A stretch of DNA of 64,000 bases from Nymphaea colorata (lineage: Eukaryota; Streptophyta; Magnoliopsida; Nymphaeales; Nymphaeaceae), in the NCBI RefSeq assembly GCF_008831285.2, contig NC_045148.1, forward strand, positions 7,383,001 to 7,447,000, read 5' to 3'. Below the pieces are notes generated by a model. It ran no database searches. It was not told the DNA's origin and was given only the letters and a program-made list of their open reading frames with translations. Of this stretch, positions 12,383 through 24,544 are shown one piece after another. Within the stretch, counting starts at the first letter, position 1. Each line of letters opens with the position of its first letter. The translations under genes and the position numbers were made by a program.

Positions 12383-15339
12383 GTACATGCCCTTTTTATT
12401 TAACTGTCTGTTTCTCCATGGTGAACCTGAGATCAAGTTTGATTTGAGACAAAATAAAAAAGAAGATAATAACATGCTTTAAAATGCTGTATAACTACTG
12501 TCAACATGAACCTAATTCTGCGTGGAACTGATGCAGTCTCCAGTATAGGTTGTTAACAATTATAACTAGCTGGTATGAGTTCATTCTAAACAGCTAAAGA
12601 TGAATCACGTCGCTTCTACATTCAGCTAAGTTTATGCAGAACTACACATTATTGGTAGGAGAAAAATGCAGCTTTGAGGAACTTGTTCACGCTTCATAAT
12701 TGTTATGTTAACATAAATGCAACCAAAGGGTGATGTAACCACGTACCTATGTCCCTTTATATTGAACTGATGGCAAAAAATGAAACTCATGCCCCAGAAA
12801 GAAATACACAAATGTTCCAAATTGTTAAGAATCTGTATTGAAACCACACAGCAATCTGTTCAATAGAGGTCCAATAGATAACTAAACTACCTAGATGAAA
12901 CTGTCACCATGAAACTTACAACATCATCCTGCGATAGTCTAGTAGTTGAGATGTACAAATCTACAAACTTGGCTATGTTGCATCATGCCGCAGCCATCAC
13001 CTATGAAAATTGTACCAACATTAGCTTCTTGATTGTTCTGATAATCCATCATCACCCATCTTGGCATGACAGTGCTTGCCTTTCCAATACACTACAAGAA
13101 TGGATTTTCACTGAGAAATGGTTGCTCTTTATGTCACAAAAACTAGTCGTAGATCAAGATCATTGGAGATAGGCTGTCAATTTTGCTAATGTGTGGGTAG
13201 TAAGAGCATGTAGCTATGTAGAAACCTCTCTAGCAGTGACATAGGAGAAATGGATAATCAAATAAAAGCTTTAATTTGGTTACCGTCAATTAAGTTTGTT
13301 CTGATTTTTTTTTTTTATTAAGGACCCTTTAAGCAAGAGTCATTCAGTTTCTTTTAATTTTTACCAAAGACAAAATATTTGGCTAAATGTTCCGGGTCCA
13401 CATGGTTTGGATGCTTGAAAACACAAAAACACCCTTCTTTAAAACATAAAAAAGCCCTCCCTCAACTTCAATGGCCATACAAAGAACTAAAAAAAAAAAT
13501 CATATAGGACACAGTGAATTCACAAGGAATCACCACATCATATAGAACACCATCTCTAGGTGCTCGTCCTTTTGTAAAGGCTTTTTTTTTTTTACCTTTC
13601 TATGCTTGGACACCTCTTTATTATTCGGGTATTTTAGTTATTGGGCACCACAGCATTGTAGTTAGATCATGCCATGAGCACCAACAAGCCAACTTCTTAG
13701 TAAAAAATAAATATATATGTTCAAAAAATCCTTCCCATAACTACAAAGACTACTAGTTGAGAACTAATGGTTTGGTAGGACGCTGAGCTACGACCAACCT
13801 TGAGGTTGTTGAACTCCCACAATTGGATTACTTGATTATGCTACTGTTTCTTTGAGATTTATTTGCACCAATACTGTTTCTTGGTAGTTCAAACATATCT
13901 TCTCACGCTGAGCAGACAAAGAAAGGTCATACGCACTCATATTCCTCACTTGCGCATTTCATCAAGGGTACATGGCGAGAGAGAGAGAGAGAGAACTCTA
14001 ATATCGTAGCCACAACCTGCACCAGCCACGATCCATTATTGATGTTCTATAGAGAGAGACAGAATGAGAGATGAACACACAGTTGCTCCCAAATCTTCTG
14101 CATTCCCGATAAGCTCTACGGAAGACTAACTTTTATCATCTTGCAAAGTAGCAGGTTTCGCTGGCTATGGATGTGGAAGGTTACCCTGACGAGCATCCAT
14201 TTGCCCGCGTTCGTGACCAGAAGGGCAGTTTTTTTGGAGATCAAGATGATTGGTGTTGTTGTAGTACGCCTATGCCATCGTTTTATTTTTACTGAATCAT
14301 CCTTCCTAATCACCACGAGCGTCGAGAAAGATGCAGGAATCGCCGCCTTCCATGGCTCCTTTGCAGACCACCTTGGCTGTCGATGGGAAATTTTTTCCTT
14401 CTAGACATATTGGCTGTGAGCCTTTCTTTAGGCCGACCTTGTCCGTCAGCAATCTTCATTCCCCTGTCTTGACGGACTACCCACCGTTGGCATCGGTGAC
14501 ATTTGTTGTAGCGAGATACGAGCCGGGCCTCAAATTCTCAAGGGCCTCGTTCACCATGATTTATAAGCTGTGGAGGCCTATGTCACCAGGGTGTTGGGGT
14601 GGTGCGGGAAGATTATTTATTATTATTATTATTATTAATTTATAATAATAATATATATAACAAAATTATCTTTAAACCACAAAATTATTAAATATCAAAA
14701 TTGTAATTTTCCTCATTCCTTTCTTTCTTAATAACAAGGTTAGGTTTAGGGTCGGAGGAATGAGGCGAAGCGCTCTATTGTTCAGTAACGAGGGTTATTC
14801 TTACCACAATTTTGGTTTTGGGTAAATCGAATTAGATCCAGATCTAAATCAAGACCCAAACTCTATCACTTGCCGGACCATTTCATAAAAACTTCAAAAT
14901 TTTAACTCAAAAACTTCAAAATTTTGACATTTGGAAGAAAAGAGTTCGGTTTTTAGTCCTGTATCGATAAAATCTTAGACAATAAAGTAACATATAATGT
15001 TTCCGCTCCTCATTGTTGTAAATCGGCGGTGGGCACCAGCACCCGAATCTGCACGCGTCGACGCGTCTGGTGACATAGGTGCAGGGCAATGAGCTTCTTC
15101 TCTTGCTGTGAGGGTTGGCATTTTGGAAGTCTCATCGTGTTGTTCGATGATTGCCAATACATGAAACCAATACTCTTGGGGTGAAGAAAAAAAAAGAAGT
15201 GCCATTAAATGAACTACATGAACTACTTTTTTGAGTGGCATTTTTTGTTTTATTAAAGGGTATTTTCGGGTGCGTGCGAGTGCCCTTCGGAGAGAGAAAA
15301 CGAGGGTTTCATCACTGCGAGCACCGCCATCTTCCCGGC
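12383..15339. other. Intergenic with scattered repeats
   Basis: A CACTACAAGAATGG sequence at 13090-13103 resembles a CACTA transposon end, but no matching right end was found. A (GA)n run is at 13977-13994 and a (TTA)n/(TAA)n stretch at 14611-14655. An open frame beginning at 14166 (MDVEGYPDEHPFARVRDQKG) may be a fragment of something real, but I do not recognise it. Confidence 0.4.
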
Positions 15340-16900
15340 GGCCATGGAAGGAATGGAAGAACTTTTGGGTGAGGGTGGAGCAGCATTAGTCGGGGAGAAT
15401 CTCCAGTAAGCCCAAGTGGCTACGGAATCGCAGTGTAGATGGGTAAGGGATCTTGGGGCCATCGCAGCAAGAGATGATGGAGATGGAGCCTGAGAAAGAC
15501 CTGGCCTGTTTGGCTGAAGGCAGCTCAGCGTGGTGTCACCAAGCTCAAGGGCAGGAGGTGAACCATGGTGGGCCAAATAATTGACGGCTTAGATGAACCG
15601 ATGATGCAAGAGATCCCTAAGGCGAAAATTCAGGATGATGATGAGGACCCTTGTGCAGTGGACAATGATTAGGAGGCTCAGGTTCTCCGTCATAGGGAAT
15701 GGTCCCTCCCTAACAAGGGACAGCAAAGAATAGATCCCTCAGTGCTGGCCAAAAGGGCATGGAAAATGGGGGACACTGATTGCTAGTCGATGGGTCCTAT
15801 GGCGGGAAATGAAAATGAATGAAGAGCAAACAGTCTTACTTTGGATTCGCCTGCCAGGCTTTCCCGTCAATCTCTAGAATGAATACTATTATCATCCATG
15901 GCCAAAAGCATCAACGGAGTTTTTGTAGCATTAGACCAATGCACAACGAAGAAGAAGAAGTTAGGTTTCGCGAGGATTCAACTTGAAGTTCATGTGATGT
16001 TTCGCCCACGACCATCGATCAAATTGGACTTTGGGGAAAGGCGAGTCATTAAACAAAAAGCTGTTTATGAATCTCGGATCATCTACTGTGTAAGATGCAG
16101 TGCTCTCACTCACTTTATTGCTAACTATAGACAAAATGTGGATTCTAATGAAGTGCCTCCCCTGAGCAGTCTTCTTGGGATAAAGTAACCGTAAGGGAGA
16201 AACAAAGAGTTCCTACCAAAGGCGGATGGGGGGATGACATCCCTTCAGAGGCCCATAAAACGGTTCGTACCATAGGCAGGGGCCATAAGGAGCCGATGGC
16301 GACCTCTCCCCAAGCCTCTAGCCAAATCAAAGAAATTGCTTAGCGCAGGACATTACAGATTAACGATGTTGTGGTTGAACTAGGCAAGAAGAAACCTACA
16401 CAAAAGAATCTTGACATTCAAGATTGGAAGTCCAAACTCCTCCCGGTTCCCAGCCATGGCACCCTAGGTACTTGCCCGATACCTTTGGTTTCTAGTCCCT
16501 TTCAAAAGATCAGTGTTGCCAATGACAAGGAACGGACACATGGTGTAGATTTTCCTCTAGGCTTTTCATTTCTAGCAAGGGTTGAGAATAGAGGAGTGTG
16601 GTATGGAAGGAAAATACCAACCAGTCTCCAAACAGCTAGAGCCAGCCTAGGAGGGGGTGAGGGCGGCCACCTAACAAATCAAAGAACCCTTTGGTAATGA
16701 AAGGTAGAAGTCAACGAAAATTAGGGGTGGAAAAAAGCTCAGTGGAGGAGCAGGATGGCTGGACTTTGGTTTGATGGAAGAAAAGAAAGGCAAAGGTAGC
16801 AAATGGAGATGAGACTCCGAATTGGGGGAGGGAGAAAGGGAATGAAGGATTGGTGAATGTGGAAGCAGTGATGAATGAAGCAGAGGGTCCCTAAGAGGGG
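15340..16900 (+). pseudogene. LINE (L1-type) ORF1 remnant
   Basis: The frame is broken, but the DUF4283-like order of plant LINE ORF1 can be followed: LLWIRLPGFPV near 15840, then GFARIQLEVHVM and a YESRIIYCVRC region. The zinc knuckle at 16087-16131 reads C-x2-C-x4-H-x4-Y: the last cysteine has become tyrosine. Stops occur at several points, for example after the GFPVNL segment. In intact elements ORF1 binds RNA; this copy cannot. Confidence 0.75.
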
Positions 16901-16910
16901 ACAAGTTTGT

Positions 16911-19900
16911 AATGAAAATTGTGGTTTGGAATGTGCGGGGGAGCTGCAGGGGCAGGTGCTCAAAGAGACATCATCTCCCTACTCAATGATGTGAAGCCCG
17001 ATGTTGTTTTTCTCCTTGACACCCTCGTTATGGAGTCAATCATTAGAAGTTTGAGGGGATAGCCAGGATCGCCTGTTTTTGGCTTATGGGCAGACTATCT
17101 GCATTTCAGTGCCAACCCTCTAGATGGTGGATCGCTTTACCCTTCAAAATGGGGGATTATAATAGATCGGTGAAGGTATTTAGGGTTTATCTTCAATCCT
17201 ACACTCAGAAGCAATTGCTACTGTCTTCTTAAGGAGAAAAGAAACAAGAACTTATGTCATGTTATCGTGATGGGAGACTGCAATGTGATGAGATACTAGG
17301 GCGACAAAACTGGTGGGGCTTTGAATCCTCAATCCTATAGACTCTTCAATGAATTCATCTATGATAGTAATTTTCAAGAGATAAAGAGCTTGCTGAATGC
17401 CTTCACGTGGTCTAATCAAAGACAAGGAGATGAGTGTATTCTTTGTAAAATTGATTGGTGCTTCATCAAACACTACGGCTCCAATGACCTTCCGCTCGCA
17501 TGTTTCCTTGAACATAGAGTTCGCCCATCATCAGATCACAAGGCTATGGTTCTAGAGTTGAGAGATTAAATATTTCAAGAGAAAAGGAAAGGAAGATTCA
17601 GTTTTTTTAAGTCATGGCTCAACGATAGTAGGGGGAGAGAGATTACCAATGAAGCTTGGGCCACAGTCCATTATGGATGCCTCATGCTGAGAGTTTTGGG
17701 TAATTTGACAGCAGTCAAGAAGAGGCTCAGTAGATGGAATAGAGAGGAGTTTGGCATGATAGATGAGACGGTGAATTCCTTGTATGCCCAACTCGAGCAG
17801 GGCCAACTAGCTATCGATCATGGCAATCTGTCTGCCACAATGGAGGAATCTGTCATCTGCCAAGAGCTGAACCAAGTCCTACCCTTAGAAGAAATTATGT
17901 GGAGAAATAAGTCTAAGGTGAGCTGGCTCAAAGAAGGAGATAGAAACACACAATATTTCCAAGCAGTTGTCAACAACCGTATTAAGAAGAATAAGATTGA
18001 AATTATGGAAGTCAATGGACACAAGTATGAAACCATGGAGGAAATTACGGAGGCAGCAAGCTCTTTCTTTGATGCCTTCATGAAGGAAGATGGTGCGACT
18101 GGAGATATTATGGAGGGTATTGGTGAGATGGTTTCAGATGAGGAGAATGTTACTCTTCTTACTCCAGTTACCATTGAAGAAGTCAAACAGGCAGTCTTTG
18201 GTCTAGATGAGGATAGCGCGCTGTAGGTCCTGATGGCTTTGCAAATGATTTTTATCGAATCATGTGGCCTACCATCTAGTACCACATCCGCCTAGCTATT
18301 AGTAATGTTTTTCAATGTGGGAAGATAGTCAAATGCACCAATCATACCAACTTAATGCTCATTCCCAAGTTTCGTGAGGCCACTCAAATTGAGGGTTTCC
18401 GACCTATTTCTCTTTTTAACAGCCTTTACAAAATCATTTCTAAAGTAATGGTTAATCGTATGCAGAGTATCTTGAACCGCATTACTAGCCTCAACCAAGG
18501 ACCTTTTCTTAAGGGGAGAATAATTTACGATCAAGTGGCCTTGGCAAATGATTTGGTTGATTTTCTTCACAAACTGAAGAATGAAGCGATTATGCTCAAG
18601 ATGGACCTCTCAAAAGCCTATGAGTGAGTTTCATAGAAATTTCTCAAAACTAGCATGCTAATGCTTGGTTTCCACCCTAGATGGGTGACTCGTATCACGA
18701 CATGTGTGTCGACGGTGACCTTCTCAATCCTACTTAATGGAGAAGATCGTAGAATCTTTGAGTGCAGGAAGGGCCTCCAACAGGGAGATCCTCTCTTCCC
18801 CTACCTATTCATAATAGTCATGGAGCTGTTTAGCCATGATTTCAAAAATTGCATTAATAGGGGAATCATCAAGCTCACCAAAATGCCATACTCCTTGCCT
18901 AACATCCACTCTCTCCTTTTTGCAGATGACGTTTTGTTTTTGTGCAAAGCTACTTGCAGGTCCCTATGTAGGATTGCCCCCTTCCTTGGCCAGTTGGAGA
19001 GATGTGTAGGCCTGAAAATCAATGGGAGGAAATCATCTATCTTTATGTTTGGAGTCAGCGACCGTAAAGCCATCGTCTTGTCCTCTATCTTGGAATGAAA
19101 AATTGATAAGCTTGCTTCAAAGTATCTTGGTCTGCCTCTTTTTGTTGGCCAAATGAAGGAGGATCACTATGTTGATCTTATTGGTAGACTTGAAAGGAAA
19201 ATGGTGGCGTGGCAAACTAACTTTCTCTCCTTTGCAGAGCATTTGTGCCTAGTCAAACATAACCTTGCGACTTCAGGTGTCTACTAGATGCAAGGGTTTA
19301 GAATGCCAAAAAAAACTTGATCATTATTGAAAGGAAAATGGCACACTTTCTTTGGCCTCACAATAGCTCCTCTAGGGCCATCCATCTAGTTGCTTGGAAA
19401 GATTTGTGTAAGCCTAAGGAGGAGGGTGGTGTTGGACTCCGGGCCCTTGTGGAGTGGAACACATAACTCATGGGAACTAGATGCTGCAAAATTCTAGAGG
19501 GTCACTCCTTATTAGCTTTGTGGCTTGGAATGCGGTATCTCATAAATATTAGGAGCTTTTGGTCTGCTAAGAAGCCTTGGAAAGGCTCATGGGCATGGAT
19601 CAGCCTTGGTTGGGGATAGATGCTGATAGAAATTCTCATTTTTTGGAAAGCTAACAATGGAAAAAAAAAAAATCAGATTTTGGGTGGATGATTGGAGTCA
19701 TGGTATCCTTATACAAAGAGTTCAAGGAGAACTCTATGAGTAAGTTAAGCATGACCTTCACCTCTCGCTGATAGAAGCCATTAATTACTATAGAATTGAA
19801 GATGATTCCTTCTCCTCCTAGCTGAATGATAACAAGGATACCCATCTCTTGGACAAGGAAGACAGACTGGTGTTTAAAATGCTAACCAGGAAATCACTAG

Positions 19901-20505
19901 CTCACTTGTTTGGAACATGGTGAGAAGCAAAGGTAACAAGGAGACTTGGAAGAAGCTGGTTTGGGATGCAAATGCCCCGGTGCGTGCCAACTGATTTGTT
20001 TACCTAGTCTCCAAACATTGGCTCCTGACAATTGACCACTTGAAACATACATCTGGGTCTGCCCTTAGTTAATAGATGCTTTCTTGGTAAATATGAGGAA
20101 AAGAGCAATCACAATGTCTTATTTTCCTATCAAGTGGCAAGAAATGTGTGGAGCTGGATAGTGAACAAATTCAACTGAATGAGGTCTCCTTGGAGGAACA
20201 TTAATGAGGAGCTCAAATACTGATACGAGGTTAAGTTTCCACATAAATGGATAAGTAAGTCTACGAGGTTAAGTTTCCACGTAAATGGATAAGTAAGTAT
20301 TGGCATGTAATGTTCCATATTGTAGTATGACAACTCTGGTGGACACACAACCAAGCTGCCTATGATAATTGGCAACACTCATCCATTGCTAGCATTAGGA
20401 ATCAGACTTGGAAGATAGGACAAAGGGTGGCTGAGGTGATCTTTTCGTTGGAGGAAGACTGGCAACTGATTCAAATCGGGTGGTTCACTGGTATTTTCTT
20501 GTAGT
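16911..20505 (+). pseudogene. LINE (L1-type) ORF2 remnant: endonuclease and reverse transcriptase
   Basis: ORF2 starts with an apurinic-type endonuclease (VVWNVRG at about 16918, VIVMGDCNVM near 17260, TWSNQRQGDE near 17408, SSDHKAMVLEL near 17530). A linker with WLKEGDRNTQYFQ follows (17684-18226), then a reverse transcriptase at 18352-19098 (IEGFRPISLFNSLYKIISKV, KGLQQGDPLFPYLFI). The catalytic FADD is intact at 18919-18930. A degraded zf-RVT-like C-terminus can be followed to about 20500. There are several stops and frameshifts (for example after LSKAYE near 18627), so the copy is dead. No clear poly(A) tail or target duplication was found. Confidence 0.85.
20224..20299. repeat. 38-bp tandem duplication in the LINE tail
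   Basis: The unit beginning TACGAGGTTAAGTTTCCAC occurs twice head to tail (20224-20261 and 20262-20299) with one internal A/G difference and a terminal difference. It lies in the degenerate C-terminal part of the LINE. Confidence 0.9.
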
Positions 20506-21175
20506 AAGAGAGAAGAAATACATAAGAACGATTATACTCTTCAAGTTGTACATAGAAGTTGTAAGTTAAGGTTAATGGTGGCTGCAGTTTGGTGGGACAG
20601 GGATGCTGGAGCTTACAAATCGAAAGTAGAATGACTCACAATGGGGAGGATGCCGGTGAAATACAACTACTGGAGATTTGGCTAGGTACGATGATGAACA
20701 GTTCAAGAAACCTCATGATTATATCCTCTAACAACTGCTGGAAACATAGATTACGGGCCATGATTGAGGGGCACAGAACCATTCCAGCAAAATGGGTCCT
20801 ATTCATAAAGTGTTCTGAAAGAACTAGTGTCGATGACCACCTTCCTTCAGTGGATGCAGGTCAGCAGCTCTTGCTTTATGGTCAGCAAGATGGACACATC
20901 GATGGCAAATAAATATTGCATGTAGTTGGGTAGAAAGGTTTCTTTTGGCTTAATTCTATGCTTTTGGCCCACATGGTTTGTGTCTTGGTTTTTGAGGGGT
21001 GATGGTGTTTTGCTCATTGTGTTTTCCTGCTGAACTTCTTCTAAATATCACCTACCTGCCTCCCAACCATCCATTATTGGTACTTTCACTAACATGAGAT
21101 AAATCTTGCATCTATGAATACATGGATCGAGAGAGAAACTTGACTGATGCGAATGACCTCATATAGGAGACGATC
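20506..21175. other. Intergenic, no gene recognised
   Basis: An open frame of 107 codons from 20589 shows no motif I recognise and follows the dead LINE directly. It is treated as noise or LINE tail. Confidence 0.4.
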
Positions 21176-21179
21176 CATA

Positions 21180-21612
21180 TGACGTTTTGAATCAAATATT
21201 CGACCGAACATATTAAAAAAACCAGATAGAGAAAAAAAAAATATATCTAATTAAAAAATCGGATCCGATTCGGATTTGATAAATGCCATCCGATCTGATT
21301 TCAGATATACATAAATATCTGACCGGATTTGGATATGGATTCGGATCGGATTCATTTTCAGAAAAATATCCTATATCTAATGCTATTACATTTTGAAAAT
21401 TGGCAAAATCCGGTTCAGAATTGGTATTTAATTTCAGATATGAATATAAAAATCAGATTCATGTAAAATCGGATTTCGGATTCGGATTCAGATATGACTT
21501 TTATTTATTCATATTCCAATTAGAATTTGAATCCGAATATGTAAATATCTGAAAAAGCAGATATAATTAAGGGTATATTTGGTCTGAATCCGATCATTTG
21601 ACATCCCTAATC
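21180..21612. mobile_element. Non-autonomous hAT-like repeat rich in GGATTCGGAT motifs
   Basis: Many degenerate copies of CGGATTCGGAT / ATCCGAATCC occur on both strands. The right end TTTGACATCCCTAAT, read on the other strand as TTAGGGATGTCAAA, matches a terminus common in plant hAT-type MITEs. Shorter relatives occur at 34175-34570, 47130-47400 and perhaps 54365-54600. No coding sequence. Confidence 0.55.
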
Positions 21613-22924
21613 GTCCAAGATTTTCAACTTAAAGGCCAGTGCCTCAGAAAAACAGTAATGGCCTATGGCAGGATATGAAGCCGTGCCACTGGTGCCAAAG
21701 GTCGAGGGTGTTTGAATAATAGAAGAAATGCTCCAGCAATTAACGAAGAACAAAGGAGAATCGATGGTTACTTTGTTAGATGGACATCAAAAGAGAAAGG
21801 ACTAGACTATTGAAGAGAGTAGACACTATCAAGAGAAGGAAATCTGCTCGACATGTCCAGTAAAAACAACAACAAATCGAATAGCCATAGAGACAACCTA
21901 AATGTGGTGAGATGTGTTCATGATAATTGTAACACCGTATAAAAAAGAAAGACTATACATTCTGGATGTAATGATATCACATAATAATACAGTCTAAACC
22001 GTAGCCACATATATCGTTTTTGAGTTTTAATTGGCGTGGTCATTCTCGGGTATAATATGGTGAATTGTTTGATCCTGAGGAAAAGAATGGCAAATTTTAA
22101 ACAATGAACAAAAAATCCTAAAATTTAGGGGGGAACAAAAAAAGTGAACTTATTAAGATGGCATCAAGAAATCACTAGACAAGCAATAAATAAAAATTAA
22201 GGAATGGACAACGTAAGTAACAACTAACAATTAATAAGCAACAAGTAACAACTAAAACCAGTTTATAGCCATCATGGCATTAAAACAAAAATCAAGCCAT
22301 TCTTTACTTTTAAATAAGCAACAAGTAGAGTTATCTTCTTCATTTGTTCTACCCATTTAGAGCTGCATATTAAATTGCATATGTCATTTCTTTATTTTCC
22401 CATATTAGGACATCTTTATGGGGAAACAAAAGTTACAACCCATTGGTCTCAAATTCTTACCTTAAAAAGTCAAAAAATCTCATATCAGTGCCAACAAATT
22501 GCACCACTATTAGTTGGCAAGAGTTTATTGTACTTTTAGCAAGAGACTTATAAATTTTACCATCCAGCAACAACTAGCAGATTTGGATTGTCGTGTATGT
22601 GTGTGCAAACCCAGTTCAAATCCAAAATTTCCAAGTTGGGCCAATTTATTTGCCTCTCCAAAATTAGTCCGAATGCTTGATTTTCTCTATTAGTAAATTT
22701 CACGATTGAAAACGCGTCAGCTCGAGAAGAAACAAGTTGAGGTGCAAATTATCTGGATCTGGTTTTGATATAAGGTTGCGTCCAAGATACCAGGCTTAAA
22801 AGCAGAGGGCAATATCATAAGGACGGGATATATTCAAGTATAGTTAAATTGGATTGGGACCAGACCGGCATAGTCATAGATTCACTTAAATCATCTGGCA
22901 ATTCTTTTAGGAACATAAGACACT
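21613..22924. other. Intergenic, no gene recognised
   Basis: AT-rich DNA with a short imperfect repeat of AACAACTAA/AACAAGTAA units at 22218-22258. Nothing codes convincingly. Confidence 0.5.
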
Positions 22925-23331
22925 ACAGGATTGGGATTGGATAATATGCTAGTTTGATAATAATAAAATCACGCAATACTACATCATTCATTACATAATT
23001 CAGTACATGGAATGTTAATAACAACACGAAACTCTTTTCTCGCACTCTTAAGAGGAGGTTAGAAACAACAAGGAAGAAGACAAATATTTTACGTGGTTTG
23101 GAGCAAAAATCTCTTACGTCCACAGTCGCACAGATCTTTTACTATTCACTCACAGATAAAACACAGACACTTTCAAAGAAGACTCAATAAAACTGCAGCC
23201 CTCCTCTCAACATAAGGATTATGGCGAAACTCGTATTTGTATAAAATGACATAAATGCCCTTACAAAGGAAAAAATCCCATCAAGGACTAACATGAGTGT
23301 CCAGTATGAATCAAGTTTCATACACCAACAT
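22925..23331 (-). repeat. Solo Copia LTR, reversed
   Basis: Read on the minus strand it starts TGTTGGTGTATGAAAC (ending at 23331 on the plus strand), the usual TGTTGG LTR start. It carries the U5 motif (GTGGACGTAAGAG...CAAACCACGTAAAA) at about 23087-23128. No Copia coding sequence adjoins it. The right edge is well supported; the left edge near 22925 is approximate. Confidence 0.5.
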
Positions 23332-23692
23332 GAAATTCATCGATATTGTGCAATATATGTCTCGGACAAGCTGAATCAGAAGTTAATTTTTTTAAAGCAA
23401 GAGATGCCCAATTAGTTCGGTATTTCTCGTAGTTATATGAGGCCAATTTAGATGCCAGTTTTGAACTTATACAAGATGTGGTTGGCCAGGTCTTGACATA
23501 CGTCCACGTTTAGCTTCAAATTACTTAATCAGGCGTAAAATGAATCATGTTTTGAAACTCTTATTGGAAACGAGCTCAACGTACGTGCAACGTTAAGTTC
23601 AGCCTTTATGGGCCTCAAAATTAGTTCGCACGGGCTTATCAGATCAATTCAATTTGGGTAGACATATTTGATGAATTCAGTTTGGGTATGTA

Positions 23693-23698
<6 letters not shown>

Positions 23699-23736
<38 letters not shown>

Positions 23737-23862
23737 GTCTGTTTTTGGAGGGAGAAATCTTCTGGCCCCTCAAAGCATGCTGCCCAACATCGCGCCAAGT
23801 GTTTAGTCCCGCTCGCACTGTATCGATGGCTGTGAACGGATGGAACTTAAAATGGCCTAAAC

Positions 23863-23932
<70 letters not shown>
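23699..23932. repeat. Two (TA)n tracts flanking a 131-bp unique segment
   Basis: (TA)n at about 23699-23734 and again at 23866-23932, with a 131-bp non-repetitive segment between them. The second tract directly adjoins a MITE copy. Open frames across it encode only Tyr-Ile repeats and are artefacts. Confidence 0.9.
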
Positions 23933-23934
<2 letters not shown>

Positions 23935-24540
23935 GAAATTGGTAGAACCAGTAGGACAAAAAAATAGATTGTTTAAGTGTAATGTTTAAGGTATTTTTTT
24001 TGCAATCTAACTTTACCGATGTAATCTTAAGTAAGACTGGGTACCGGACCGGGCCACTGCCGGGTACCCAGCTTGATTTGGGCCCAGGCTTGAAAAAACG
24101 AGACTGGGGTCAGCCTGACTTGTTATCGGGCCAGCCCGGGTGGGCCCGATAAGCTCGGATCAAGCTCGATAATTATTTTTTAATTATATATATATATTAT
24201 TACAATTAATTATTTTAAAAAATATTTTTTAATGTAATTGGGTTGGGCTCGGGCTCCGAGTCGGGCCAGGCCCGGGCTCGAGTTTTAGATGTAGTGCCAG
24301 CCCGACGCCCACGCTTAATGTTAAGAATAGGTTTATATAAAACATATATGAAGTTGATATTTTCTAGGCTTTAATAGTGTTTTTATAATAAGCAAAAAAT
24401 AAATGGTTCTCATGGCATTAACATTTTTTATAATAGAAAAATCCACATTTTTCATTGAAATATATCAAAATAATTTTTATAAATATGTTATGATGTTTAT
24501 ATTTTATTTAAACTAATTTTAAAAAAATTAAAGAAAATCA
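23933..24540. mobile_element. TA-microsatellite-associated MITE family, copy B (interrupted)
   Basis: The left end GAAATTGGTAGAAC...AGGACAAAA (from 23935) abuts the (TA)n tract. It corresponds to the inverted right end of the 55-kb copy (GTTTTACCAATTC next to TA). The right half (TTTTTCATTGAAA, TTTATAAATATGTTATGATG, TTTATATTTTATTTAAA, 24440-24515) matches the copies at 28.1 and 46.2 kb. A second transposon is inserted at 24032-24317. Outer right end approximate. Confidence 0.6.
24032..24317. mobile_element. hAT-type MITE nested in copy B
   Basis: A 286-bp GC-rich element with repeated GGGCC/CGGGC subterminal motifs. The ends are TAAGACTGGGTACCGG and, inverted, TAAGCGTGGGCGTCGG. It is flanked by an 8-bp duplication with one mismatch: ATCTTAAG at 24024-24031 and ATGTTAAG at 24318-24325. 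The 8-bp target and the CGGGC-rich subterminal DNA fit the hAT superfamily. No transposase. Confidence 0.7.
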
Positions 24541-24544
24541 AAAA

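Noticed and set aside
13090-13103. CACTACAAGAATGG as a CACTA transposon end (also 42969)
   Set aside because: No matching inverted end or 3-bp duplication was found within several kb, so only a possible solo terminus can be claimed.
14166-14290. A short frame starting MDVEGYPDEHPFARVRDQKG that looks protein-like
   Set aside because: No family recognised and it ends quickly in low-complexity residues; kept only as a possible fragment.
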